The notes below the pieces were generated by a model. The model was not told the DNA's origin and did not search any database. It saw nothing but the letters and a program-made list of their open reading frames with translations. Of a stretch of 64,000 nucleotides of DNA, positions 46,376 through 58,658 are shown one piece after another. How positions within the stretch are numbered: the first letter of the stretch is position 1; each line of letters starts with the position of its first letter. This DNA is from Microvelia longipes (lineage: Eukaryota; Arthropoda; Insecta; Hemiptera; Veliidae). The DNA lies in contig JACMZG010000008.1 in the NCBI GenBank assembly GCA_018340805.1, forward strand, positions 26,176,753 through 26,240,752, written 5' to 3'. The position numbers and the translations under genes are program-made.

Positions 46376-47919
46376 GATTTTTTTTGTTTTTTAAAGAAGA
46401 TGCGCATATTTCTTCCATTGATTGACAAAAATATGCTCATCCTTTTGCATTGCATTCTTTTGATTATACTAATTAAAATATCAGTTATTGCTTATCTTTC
46501 AAAGGTTTTAACGCATTTACTTTAAAAAATCCAGAAAAAATTAAGTACCGAGTATTATTGCTACTGCACAAGTTATAAAGTATAAACCGGGACATAAGTG
46601 TATTGCTCAACACGGAAGCACGTATTTCAAACTCGCTAAAAAGATGTTTCGCTTATTACCTTAATATCTGATTGAGTGGAAGCGGACGTCTGTGCTGAGC
46701 GCAATTTGAGTCTGCGAAAATCATACGCTACGTATACACGCTATAATTATTGGTTTAGTTTAAATTATTCGTTGCACAATTAAGTCCTCAAAATACCTTT
46801 TTACCTCTGCGCAGAGTATCCCTTTCCTATAGACCCTTTACCCCCAAAAACTTGGCTACAACTACACCAAATGAAATCCTGCAACAAAGTAAGATATTGA
46901 ATCATTTGTATCGTTACGATATTCTATATTTTATTTTGTATAGTCCTCCGCTCAACCAATATCATTGTTGTTAAATATATAATTGTGTTACTACTTATTT
47001 TGTACTAACAAAACAAGTAAACTGAAAACCAACATTAAATTGTACCATAATGATAGAGTTTTTCATTGATTAGTAAGACATTAACAAATATATTTGAGCT
47101 ATTTTTTTATTAAATTTTTGAAAGAAATTATATGATGCATAAAAAATATTAATAATAAAAATAATTAACTTTACTCTGCAATCAACCGCATGAATAAATA
47201 AAATTATTTTAATTCTAAAATTTATATAAAACTTATTTGAATTTGAAAACGAGAAAAACTTTATAAACCCATTTAATATTGATAGATGTTTTTAAATTTA
47301 AAAATAAAATATATTTCCCCAAAAAGAGGAAACAAATTCAAAAGTTTCTTTTAAAAAAGAATTACAAGGAAATTCCCTTTAGAATTTATTGACGTCCATT
47401 AAAGTTTTTTACATTCAAGTGTAACTTGTCAATTTCAACTAATAAGATACGAAAAAGAAGTTAGGTTTGGAAGCTGTGGTAGTTTCCAAGCTAATGGTTA
47501 ATTCTATATCAAATACTTTCCATTGCTCAGACTAAATTACCAAGAAAAGTTTAATAAACAAAAACTAACTAAAAGAAATATATTTCTGTCAGTGGGACGA
47601 ACGTTTGATTGGGAAGTTTTATTTTATTAATGCTTTTTCTTCTTCTCTCTTGAGGAAAACTTATTTAATCTTATTTAAAGTAAAGTTTTATAACAGTTTG
47701 ATACTTCAACAGTCTTAAAGTTTGGATTTTCGGGGTTCAAGTATTTAGTAAAAGCTTTTCAAGTCAGATTTTTTTACCTTTTGGTTTTAATTGTTTTTAT
47801 TTAATTAATTAACATTAAAAATGCACAGATGAGTATTTTATATAAGTTTAAAATATATGTTTTAGATTTAAAAAATAACTTTTATTAAAGGATAAAAATC
47901 TTAATAATTAGGGTATTCT
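46376..47919. other. No gene seen
   Basis: Very AT-rich in its second half, without a protein-like ORF. A segment at 47560-47640 (TAACTAAAAGAAATATATTTC...) recurs at 48782-48850. Confidence 0.45.
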
Positions 47920-48700
47920 TTTTTTTTTAATTTTGCTCATTTACACCGTTGGTTTATAGAAAAAGTATTTTGTTCGCACTAAAAATCCAAAGCCAGGATT
48001 TCTCTCATGAACTATCCGTTTCAGGTGTTTTTTAGTTCACTTGAGTATATTTCACAAAGTTAAAATATTTGTATCTGTGTGTCTATTATAATCGTTCCCT
48101 GTGCGGGATTATTATGCAGGGGAGTTTAAGCTTGGTACGAAAATCAATTTTTAAGTCTAGTTGCGCAACCCAAAAATATGAAGTTTTTATGAAGTTATGA
48201 ATTAGCAAAATTTCAAAAAATCATGAAACACGGAAAAATATTTTGATCGATATGAAATTTACTACGCATGTAATCATCATGCGTGCTAGATTAATCTTAT
48301 TATTTATTAGCATTAGTTAAATTTTTATCAAATATTTTTTCAAAAAATGGTAAAATAACGAAGAATAAAAATTGAGTTGATATTTAGTACAAGTGTATTC
48401 CTTTACATATAATAATTAATTATACTAAGTTCCGTTTCAATACTGCAAGTATACCTACGGGTTTTCTTGGATCATAATAGTTAAGTGGCATCGAGTGTGG
48501 TCAGTGCCTGGATTGGTTTGAGCTGGAATGAAATGATTGTTTTTTTTTTTCCGAGGACGAGCGAAGTGAGATCGAAGTGGTTCTGTATATAAATATGTTT
48601 ATTTTCATATTCTGAGAACGAACGAAGCTTGTCTGAAGTAGTCAGCATGAGCGTAGCTAATCCAATGTGGTGAGAAAAAGTTCCGAGGTACCCCTAACCA
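47920..48700 (+). mobile_element. R1-family element
   Basis: Starts TTTGCTCATTTACACCGTTG, includes AACTATCCGTTTCAGGTGTT, TCTATTATAATCGTTCCC and a region with GACGAGCGAAGTGAG and GAACGAACGAAGC, and ends GTGGTGAGAAAAAGTTCCGA then GGTACCCC. Diverged in the middle. Confidence 0.75.
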
Positions 48701-49489
48701 ATCTTTTTGATTTCAATTTTATGATCATAACTCTCATTTTATGTTAGTATTCGTTGTTCCTTACTCAAAAATAATAAACAAAAACTAACTAAAAGAAATA
48801 TATTTCGCTGAGTATGGGCAAACATTTGATTAGGAAATTTTATTTGATTAATTAATGCTTTTTTTCTTTATTCTCGAGGAAACCCAATTCTTTTAGTGAA
48901 TAGTCAAACAAAATTATGCAATTTTTTGTAAGCTTTATGTCAATCTTTTTCCTCCTAACGCTCTTCTAAATTATATGCAATGTTTTCAAAATTTTACTCT
49001 CATAAACTCAATATATTCTGGTGCTAGTACCTTACTATATTTTAACATGTGTTTAGGACATAAGACATAAAAAGAAGAGGTGAAATTCAATATTTATCAT
49101 AAAAGACTGCTTAGTGCTTTATATGAAAACGATTTCCTTTATTTAGTGTATTGTATGATAAAATAAAACCTTGGTAACTATGTCATAGCTGGCTACTTTT
49201 ACTATAAACAGTTTACTGCACCATATCAGCCTTGTATATCTTACCTTAGTCTCGATGCAAAGAAATGTGAAAAAGATTGGGTGTAATTTGTACTTTTCAA
49301 AATAGGAAAAGAAAACCCTTCATTTCCTCTCATACTTTTTAAGGTATTACAACATATCTACTTTCCTTTCCTGCAATGATTTATCAGAAATAGTTTTTAA
49401 GAAAACCTCACAAGTATGCAACATCAATATGTTTTACTAAAGCAATATATAGATCAAGTAGGGAAACTCCTATTCTAATCCACATAGAG

Positions 49490-49690
49490 GTACCAACCCT
49501 ATTAAAAACTATGTTGTTTATAAGGTCATTAACCCAGTTTGCTGTGTCAGTGAAAATTTTAAAAAAAATGACAATATTAATAGCTGAAATTAATCGCCAA
49601 AAAAACCATGTGTTACTAGGGTGCTTAATCGAATGAAACTGGTCTAAAATCGACCTCTCTAAGTGACCAAAAAATTAAAAACAAAATTCA
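49490..49690 (+). mobile_element. Family A fragment
   Basis: Contains AAGGTCATTAACCCAGTTTG, GCTGTGTCAGTGAAAATTT and TCGAATGAAACTGGTC followed by CGACCTCTCTAAGTGACC. Confidence 0.6.
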
Positions 49691-49804
49691 ACAAATGTTG
49701 CTGAGTGTGGCATGGGCGTAGCCAAGGGGGAGGGGGCGGAGGGGTCAGAGCCCCCCCCTAGCCAATCAGGGTTGTTTGCAAAAATTGTATTAAAACAATG
49801 GTTC

Positions 49805-50150
49805 TGGCCATAGAGATATATTATTAGAGAGGCTCTATTGGTTAAATTTTGAAACATCGAAAAAGTAACCTGACCACCTCGCTAATAAATACAATCAAAT
49901 AATCAGTACAAACTTTCATTAACTTATACAGTAGAGCGTTAAAAATACAAATCAAAATACAAGGAATGTGGGGGAAGCCGAAAACAATTGATCTATTTAT
50001 AACCTTAACTTACTCTTGATGGAGGTTTTAATGAGGTTACACAGAGCCTCCGAGAGCCCCAAAAAGTTGTTTCAGGCCTCTTAATGTACTAAGATGGGCT
50101 ATGCCCCTCTAGTATATATCTCTATGCTAACCCATGTAATAACTTCAGAC
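49805..50150 (+). mobile_element. Family C element, copy 2
   Basis: Left end AGAGATATATTATTAGAGAG, interior TTTTGAAACATCGAAAAA and GAGGTTACACAGAGCCTCCG, right end CTAGTATATATCTCT. About 80-85% like copy 1 by eye. Confidence 0.8.
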
Positions 50151-50911
50151 CAGCTGATAGCAGGCTCAAAAATAAAAAATCGCTATAATTGGAATAACTG
50201 CACATGAACCTACTAGGATTTACCGTTTTTTTGGGTTTACTTTTATTAGCAACACTGATTACATTAAGTAAGTTCTGTTCATTATCTTGTTTTTGTACTT
50301 ACATATAAACGTGCTAATTTCAAATTTTTTGTATTAAATTCTGTGAAATAATTTTTATAACAAACGTAGTTAAAAAAAGTGATGATAGAGTTGGGTAAAT
50401 CACATGTTTTTTTCGGATTTAAAAAAATTACTGATGAAACTTATTGCCTTTAATATAACTTAAAATTGTGATATACTACTATTGGATTGAAATCTATAGG
50501 TCAAAGTTGCACATCACTTCCAAAAATATAAAAAGCTAGGTAGTGCATCCTAAAAAAAGCTTGTTTTAGTATCTTAAACGACAGACTTTAAAGATCACTT
50601 AAACCTTCATTGGATGTGACAAAACATATATTGACTATTGATACAATACAATTGTGTGAGGGACATCTATGAAATGTAACAAGCAAAATGTAATACTTCA
50701 TCTGGAAACTGTTTCTATTATTCGACATTTGTCATTATTTGATGACTATCACTCTGTTCGTTACGTCTAACTCAAATTTGACGCCGACATAGCCTTAACT
50801 CACTCTGACCTTCATGTCACTTACATGCCATGTCTGACAGAAATAGCAGTTGTTTCTCTTCTTAATTTATGTATACATTACTTTAGTCATATTCATTCCT
50901 TCTGTCTATTA

Positions 50912-51997
50912 AAATAATTCTGGCGCGGTGGTCCGCATGTCGGGGCGAATTTCCTTTGGATGCGTGTTTCCGTGGTTTTTACATTATATAAGTATACAAC
51001 TAGTAATAAATAATTCCGGCGCGGTGGTCCGCTGTCGGGCGAAATTTTTTAGAATGCGTGTTTCCGTGCTAAAACAACCATTTCTTTGCTTATGCAAGAC
51101 ATGCCCATTGCGTGGTTCCGGTTTCTGCTTTAGAACCTAAGCAGTTACAATTGTCAAGCACTGCTCGTGCTTGAAAACGATAAAAAATTATTGTCCCTAC
51201 TAGGATTTGAACCAGGTACTCTGGGTTTGAGAGCTCGCATCCAAAGGAAATTCGCCCGACATGCGGACAACCGCGCCAGAATTATTTTCTAGTTGTAACT
51301 TATATTTAGTAAAAAAAAACGATAAAAAATTATCGACCCTTCCAGGATGTGACCCAGGTACCCTGAGTTTGAGTGGTCGTATTGACTCCGGACCACTGGC
51401 ATTCCAACTCAGAGGCCCAAAAAAACATTGAAAACGACACCCTACCGAAATTTAATTTTCATGACCGTTAATGTTGGTTTTCTATAATTTTGTGGTTTTT
51501 TCGACTTTTTTGTAACTTAAAGTGGTCGTATCGACTTCGGACCGGTTTCATTCGATTTTTAGCGCCAAAATTACATAGAAACGACACCTACTCGAAATTT
51601 ATTTTTTATCGACCTAAATTTTGGTTTTCGGTAATTTACAATGGTTTTTTTAGATTTTTAGGTCACTTTAGAGTGGTCGTATCGACTTCGGACCGGTTTC
51701 ATTCGATTCAGCGTCTCAAAAAACATAAATATTGACCTTTTTCGCGGCAAAAAAAATTAACCCTGAATTTGCTGATTTTTTTTGAAAATTTCGCTGACTC
51801 AGCAAACCGGGTTAATGACGTCACAAAAACCTGGTTTTCAATAGGGTTCGTGTCCTCCCGAAGGTGATTTTTGTACCAAGTTGTTTAAAAATATTAATCC
51901 GTTCGAAAGATAGGTTTACAAGAGTGTTTAGAATAATATGTAATTATATATATATTATTATATATATATATTATATATTTATATATATATAATATAT

Positions 51998-52075
<78 letters not shown>

Positions 52076-52235
52076 TATATATTATATATAATATATATAT
52101 AAGTCTCGCGAAATTTTTTTTTTTCGTCATTAGGGACCTCTGAAACGGATTTGTGTCGTGGTCCGAGGTTCGAATTCCGCCATGACGCCTATCCCATTAG
52201 CGAATTTTTTCCCAAAGGAAATTCGCTAAAGATAT
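50912..52235 (-). mobile_element. Family A element, near complete, reverse orientation, with rearranged outer segment
   Basis: 51170-52235 is the reverse complement of 58455-59450: same B-box-like units, same two ~150 bp subunits, same AT microsatellite (51943-52104) and same terminus (TAGCGAATTTTTTCCC...AAAGGAAATTCGCTAAA). But 50912-51170 has the same orientation as 59484-59740, so the two halves of this copy face each other. Confidence 0.85.
51943..52104. repeat. (AT)n microsatellite inside family A element
   Basis: Interrupted AT repeats at the position equivalent to 58583-58685 in the other copy, so it is an internal part of the element. Confidence 0.9.
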
Positions 52236-52271
52236 TGTAAATATTGATAACTTAACGTGATACATTTATTG

Positions 52272-52535
52272 TCAAAGAGCCAGGCCTAAAATGTGACTCA
52301 TTCTTTACTACTTCAACCAATTTTTCTGAAATTTTACCATAAATTATGAGGCAAATGCACAGTCTGCCTATCCAGAGTAAAGCCCTTCATACGAATGCGC
52401 TCGCTGAAAATATTAGAAAATCGCACAAAGTCCAATTTTCTTGCAAAAAGTGGTTTCCTGTAGGTCGTGTGCAAAACATGAAGAGAACATTTTTCCTATA
52501 ATAACTTTCTATAAAACGAGTGTTTTTTATGATTG
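52272..52535 (+). mobile_element. Solo arm of the family D element
   Basis: AGAGCCAGGCCTAAAATGTG, CCCTTCATACGAATGCGCTC, TGGTTTCCTGTAGGTCGTGT, GCAAAACATGAAGAGAACAT. This matches one terminal arm of the 56336-56956 element; the other arm is missing. Confidence 0.75.
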
Positions 52536-54439
52536 TAATCAGATTACTCAACTAAATAATAATAAATATATGAAATCTTTAATTACATCATTTAACATTA
52601 GAACATAATATTAATTATCATTCAACATTATTTATGTTCTCAAAAACAAGAAAAAATGCAGACTTGATGTGATGAGCCCTCTTGAGTAGTAACTACTTGA
52701 GTGAGGGCTTAGCTCTTTTTCTGTTAAATTATAAATATTAATTAAAATTATAACTTAAAGAAATGGAAAAAGAATTAAATAAAAAGAGTCTACTACGAAT
52801 TGCAAATTATTACAAAACACATTGCTATGACTGAAGTCTAAATTCGTTAAAATTGAAATGATTAATTTTTGCTGAATTCACTGATCAATTTTGTCTTGTT
52901 AATTAAAAAAGAAAATCGACTTAATTTGCTTAATTAGTAATTCTAATACAACTCATTAAATTTCATAAACTGAATTAAATCTTGTTAGAAAATGAAGTTA
53001 CTGGAAATTGAGAAGGAAATGACTGAGATGAGGTGTAAATAAGCCAGTGTAAACTTAATTAGACGCGAGCATTACCTTGTTACGGCTTCTTTAAATTCTA
53101 AAAGAGATGTACTTTGTGCTTTTCATTTTTCCTTTTACCTGGAAAATTACCAGTAAAAATGTTAATTTTGAGATACGGTGTTAAAATTTTATAGTTGATG
53201 TCGGAGGCAGTATGAGCACTTTACTTATGAGTTCAACTTTTATGTAAGTTTTTTTTATTTTAAAATTAATGACAGAGTTTTTAGAAAACAAAAATATTTT
53301 ATTATACTGTTTGTTTTATATACAATAAAATATAACTTAATAAACTTCACCAGTGAAGTTATGTTCTTAATTTGAGTGGGCTCTTAAATTATCTATATTC
53401 TCGATGTGTTCTCATAATATTGCTAAGATTATTTATTTTTTTCAAATTGTATCGGAATTGAATTTGTTTAAATCAATTTATTTCGATAAAATATATCAAT
53501 ATTTTTTTAAAAAAGTCTTATATTTTTATATTTTATTGCCAGAGGCCTAAAGGTCGTTAAATTAAATTTTCTGCTAACAAGCATCCTCGCTTTTCAGTAC
53601 ACTTTTGACGTAAATTAATCCTTGAACATAAACACATTTTGTGTACACTTAATACCTCTAGAAATTTTATTATTTAGTTTAAGGATAAAATTTTAAATGG
53701 TGAGTTGATTGTCTGACGATTTTTTTCATTGTAGATACATATTTATTTTTCTTATAAAATAACCATTCTACGTTTGAATAGTACAACCAGTCTACGACGT
53801 AGTTTTAGTGAAAACTTTTTATTTAAACAATTTTCATTCCGCTTACAAAACTTTTTACAACATCTTTAGAGTCTAATGAGAAATGAAAAGATTTTACCTG
53901 CTGTACTTTTTACCTAAATTTTGCCACTTAAAAATAAGTTAAGTTTTCATAGATTTTACGAGTCATAATTGGAATAAACTCTTGCAACTGAAACTTTTTC
54001 GTCTAATTTTTTTTTTACTTAATTGATTCGAATGATATAAATTAAAAATAATTAAACATTGATCTTGCAAATTTTAAACTAAAGGGTTTACTTAAATTAA
54101 TAAGATTTTGTTTTTATCTTAGCTTTTATGTGTACAAAAATATTCTCGGTCCCGCAAGGCTTTATTTAAGTTCAACGCACACTGAAGACAATAACAAGAT
54201 TACGCGAATAGACAACGACTTGATGAGGAGGATTCGTTTGAAACGACTAGTGATACATACCAGGTGAAACACTTGAAATGCGCTTTAACATTAAATTCTA
54301 TAAATGCTATAAATTATTTCTAAGTTTAATGAAGACTGCAGTCCTAAATAATTGTTAATTTATTTAATAGTAACATAACTTCAATGAGCTTAATTGTATC
54401 TTAAATATCAGTTCAAGAAATTTTCTCATTTATAATTTT
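52536..54439. other. No gene seen
   Basis: AT-rich sequence without a protein-like ORF or recognisable repeat boundary. Confidence 0.45.
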
Positions 54440-54870
54440 TATTAAATGCCCATTAAATGCTACTACTTAAATACGATGAAATCCTATTACTTAAATACTA
54501 CTAAATTATTAAATACTACTACATAAATTATATTAAATTATTAAATACTACTACTTAAATACTAATAAAATATTAAATACTACTACTTTAAGACTATTGA
54601 ATTATTAAATACTACTACTTAAATATTAGTAAATTATTAAATACTATTATTCAAATACTATTGAATTATTTAATACTACTACTTAAATACTAGTAAATTA
54701 TTAAATTCTACTACTTAAATACTATTGAATTATTAAATACTGCTACTTAAACACTAGTAAATTATTAAATACTACTACTTAAATACTATTGAATTATTAA
54801 ATACTACTACTTAAATAATACTAAATTATTAAATACTTCTACTTAACTATTACACAATCATTAAATGCTA
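54440..54870. repeat. Tandem repeat, ~32 bp unit, about 12 copies
   Basis: Unit approximately TTAAATACTACTACTTAAAT plus ACTATTGAATTA. Alternates between ACTATTGAATTA and ACTAGTAAATTA halves, suggesting a two-step expansion. Confidence 0.92.
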
Positions 54871-54992
54871 TTAAAAAAAATTTTAACATTATATCCTTCC
54901 AAATAAGGGGAAAAAATAATCCTAGACTTTCGAGAATTGTATCTTTCCCTTAATAAATTGAATTTAGCGAGTTCAAATGTCCCATTGTTATT

Positions 54993-55397
54993 TTGGTAAC
55001 TATTACCTAAATATGGTAATTATGTCACCATTTTTGGTATTTTAAAAAGTTAAATTAGAGCATACCGTGATATCGCTTATTTTAGAAATATTTTTGAATT
55101 TGATACCAATATTGCCATGTTCAAGTAATATTTTATGAAGTGATTCAGTGACATATATCATAGATTTTTGTTCAAACATCTATGATCTATAAAGCATAAG
55201 AACAATAATATTTTAAACAAAAGTCTGTGATATATGTCAAACAATCGCTTGATAAAAAATAATTGAATATGCAATTTACAAAATAAGCAATTTACGGTAT
55301 GCTCTAACAAAGATCAAAATCAAAGTCATCATAAAATTACCACCACTTTCTGTTATTAAAATTACCATTTTTGGGTAATAGTTACCAAAATAATTAT
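54993..55397. mobile_element. ~405 bp inverted-repeat element
   Basis: Flanks TTTGGTAACTATTACC and GGTAATAGTTACCAAA. Inner blocks TTAGAGCATACCGT / ACGGTATGCTCTAA, and GACATATATCA...CATCTATGATC / its approximate inverse. Shares the GGAGCATACC motif with 39251-39260. Confidence 0.7.
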
Positions 55398-56335
55398 GGT
55401 AAAGTTAACGGTAATTTACTAGGTTAGAGACCATTTTCAAAACTCTAGGACTTTGTATTCCCTTTGAGCAGAAAATCAGGGTACAGAAGCACCCTGTTGG
55501 TGCATCTGAAAGTTTCACCCGGTTAGGCAGTATTTTTACATCAATACTTTCCAAGTATTAATACAATATTAAATTGGCTGTCATGTTTGACCACATGTAT
55601 TGTTTTAAGCACTCATGATGACCATATATGTCCCTCATTCCCATTTCTAAACTATGTAAGTTCTTGATTTCAATTATGCTTACACGAATCTAAAGATTTA
55701 GGTGACAGTGAATTCATAATGAATTCAAGAGGATGTGAGGATTGCTGTTTACTCGACGTCGGGTAGCCATATATTACCACAAAGCTTTACTCTAATTTCT
55801 CTTTCAACTCTCCACAGTCCTCTGTTAATGTCTCGACAGCTTTTCTAATCCCATGTAACTGAGAAACCCTCCCGTCATCCTACAGCAAAACCTCTTTTAT
55901 CCTACACATCCTTTACTAGTAATTATACCAACCCTTTAGTTGAAAATTCGTTAATTTCCTGATAAATGATGTTGCTTAAAAGGAAAAACACGCCGGGTTT
56001 AATTAGATGTGACCGTAATCATGAGCTTTAACGAGACTCAAAGCAACGACAGACTTTAATTTGTTTTTAGTTTGAACATTAATTATTCTTTTTCTCATTA
56101 AAAGATATATTTGTTTAACTTAACAGTTTAAATTTTAATTCATTATATCTTTATTATCATTTAATTTTATCTTTAACTTTGGCTCTTTAAAACATGATTC
56201 ATAATTCTGTGGATAGTATTTTTTAATGATTTTACAAATTTAAATAAATCTCATCAGCGTACCGGAGAATATTTAAGCACTAGGACTTTTTTCTGTTCAA
56301 CAACCCTTATATTAACAATCTTTAGTATTATATAA
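55398..56335. other. No gene seen
   Basis: No protein-like ORF, tRNA or long repeat. Confidence 0.4.
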
Positions 56336-56956
56336 AAAAATGTGACTCATTTTTTACTATTTCAAACCAAATTTTTCTGAAAATAAAACCTTAAATTCCA
56401 GAGTGGAGCCCTTCATACGAATGCGCATACTCAAAATATAAGCGAATCGCACAGATTCCAGTTTTATTGCAATAAGTGGTTTCCTGTGGAAAACATGAAG
56501 AAAACATTTTTTAAAGCTGATAAAATTATAAATTAAACGAGTATTTAATCATCAAACCAGAGTACTACAACCAAAATTATGGCTATTTCAACACCAAAAA
56601 TGGTAAATTTATGCAAAGTCAACGAATTCTAGTGAATTTTTTTGGCTATTTAACAAATGTCATAACTTTAGTTGAAGTTATCCGATTTTGACGAAAAAGC
56701 ACTCGTTTTATAGGAAATGTTATCAGCTTTGAAAAATATTCTCTTCATGTTTTGCACACGACCTACAGGAAACCACTTTTTTAAGAAAACTGGAATTTGT
56801 GCGATTTTCTAATATTTTGAGCGAGCGCATTCATATGAAAGGCACCACTCTGGATAAGCAGGGTATGTTTTTTTTATTTGGTATATTTTAAGAAAAAAAT
56901 TGGTTTAAAGTAGTACAAAATGAGTCAATTTTTTAGGCCTGGCTCTTGGAATATTA
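56336..56956. mobile_element. Family D element: ~620 bp with ~200 bp terminal inverted repeats
   Basis: Left arm 56338-56540 (ATGTGACTCATTTTTTACTA, CTTCATACGAATGCGC, TGGTTTCCTGTGGAAAACAT). Right arm 56680-56956 is its reverse complement (ATGTTTTGCACACGACCTAC, GCGCATTCATATGAAAGG, AGTACAAAATGAGTCA, AGGCCTGGCTCTTG). A solo arm lies at 52272, and a very diverged pair at 6540-6640 / 7560-7618. Confidence 0.85.
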
Positions 56957-57589
56957 GTAGTAATAACCATATATTTTGGTGTAAAGATTGTTAATCGATT
57001 ATTACTTAGTTAAATTTTAGAATTAAAATATATGGAGTACATGTGAAAGGGTTACTTTTTTGGATTTTAAAACATTACGTTTTAACCTGATGCAAACTTT
57101 GCAACTGATGCCGGTTTTTCATAAGAGACCTGTTTAACACTAGTTTCTCCCATATCATACAATTCCTATCATCAATACACAAAAAATAGGAGTACATTTG
57201 TTCCATGTGAAAGTAATACCTTAAAATACATTATAAAAAACCTAGCAACCCGAGGATATTTAAATAAAATGCATTTATTAATAAGAAAAGCTGTACAATG
57301 TATAGAAATAATTATTAATACTTTGACCTAAAAAGGTTACTGAAAATTCCAAACGAGATTTATTAATTCTTAAACCAGTCAACATTTAGTAACCGAAAAA
57401 TCTTTAAAAAACAGTCAGCTGTTGCCTTAGGTGCTCAAGCCATATTTGCAAGTATATTAAATTTTAACTGAGTTTTCGCGCCAGGTTTTCTCTTTTTTAA
57501 TGGCAGTATCAAAATCCTTAATATCATAAATTAGCATACAAATATACGTACTTATATTGAATATAGTTGTATACTTTATTTATACTTAA

Positions 57590-57592
<3 letters not shown>
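56957..57592. other. No gene seen
   Basis: AT-rich, no protein-like ORF. Confidence 0.4.
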
Positions 57593-57596
<4 letters not shown>

Positions 57597-57647
<51 letters not shown>

Positions 57648-57657
57648 ATATATATAT
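57597..57657. repeat. (AT)n microsatellite
   Basis: AT repeats with one interruption. The long ORF running through it (57567-58043) is a repeat artefact plus unrelated sequence. Confidence 0.95.
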
Positions 57658-58454
57658 TCTTAATCAGTAGCAGCCCCCCTTCCAAACAATTCACGCCCCA
57701 CCCCTACCCTCCCTTTGATTGCAACCTCCTAGGCTTATTTTTTTTAAATTCGTTAAAAAATCAGGTTAAAAAGTTAAATCAGTTAAAAAGTATAATTACA
57801 ATAACTAAGCTTAATATTTTTAAAATTTTAATTTGTATTAAAATGTGTTGCTTTCCTATCTCATATAAGGAGGGGAAGTATGTATATGGAAAAAATATAT
57901 ACAAAAAAAATATACCACCACCACCACTTTTTTTATCAAATGTCCACGTTTCAGATTTCAAAGGTAACATAATTGGATCCCAGATGTCCGAAAGTTTGGT
58001 CAGAATTTCCATTAAAATGTGTGCTTCTATTCTTTATTCCTAGTCTAATTTTTCGGCATATGCTTCATAACCTGATCACTAACATTACAACTGCTTTTCT
58101 CTTTTTTTTAGATTTCTAAAAGTAAAGTGCATATTTTGTTAATAATTTATACACAACTATAGTCATCAATTCAAAATCGTTTTTATATGGCATTATACGC
58201 ACTCAATTACAGCTTAGTTTATGCTAAATTTTAAAACGGTGTAAAGCATTTCCTTCGGGATATGCAGTAATGCTATTGCTCAGGTTATGCAGCATGAACC
58301 AAAAAGATAATCAATCACATGTACGCGTTTAGCAAGTGTTTGCAAATATGTTTCAAATGATTAATTTCATATGTTAAAATATTTCCTTTCCTATATTTGC
58401 TTCAACAGTCAAAGTTGGCGTTTTAAGACGCCTTAATAAAAGAGTAACTGATCC

Positions 58455-58581
58455 TTTTAGCGAATTTCCTTTGGGAAAAAATTCGCTAATGGGATAGGCG
58501 TCATGGCGGAATTCGAACCTCGGACCACGACACAAATCCGTTTCAGAGGTCCCTAATGACGAAAAAAAAATTTTCGCGAGA

Positions 58582-58658
<77 letters not shown>

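Noticed and set aside
49724..49762. G-quadruplex near a G-rich run followed by a C run
   Set aside because: The G tracts can pair with the adjacent C tract as a hairpin, and only three tracts have three or more G; weak evidence.
50928..51735. ORFs of 70-82 codons here and at 58890-59465
   Set aside because: All lie inside family A repeats; frames are broken differently in the sister copy.
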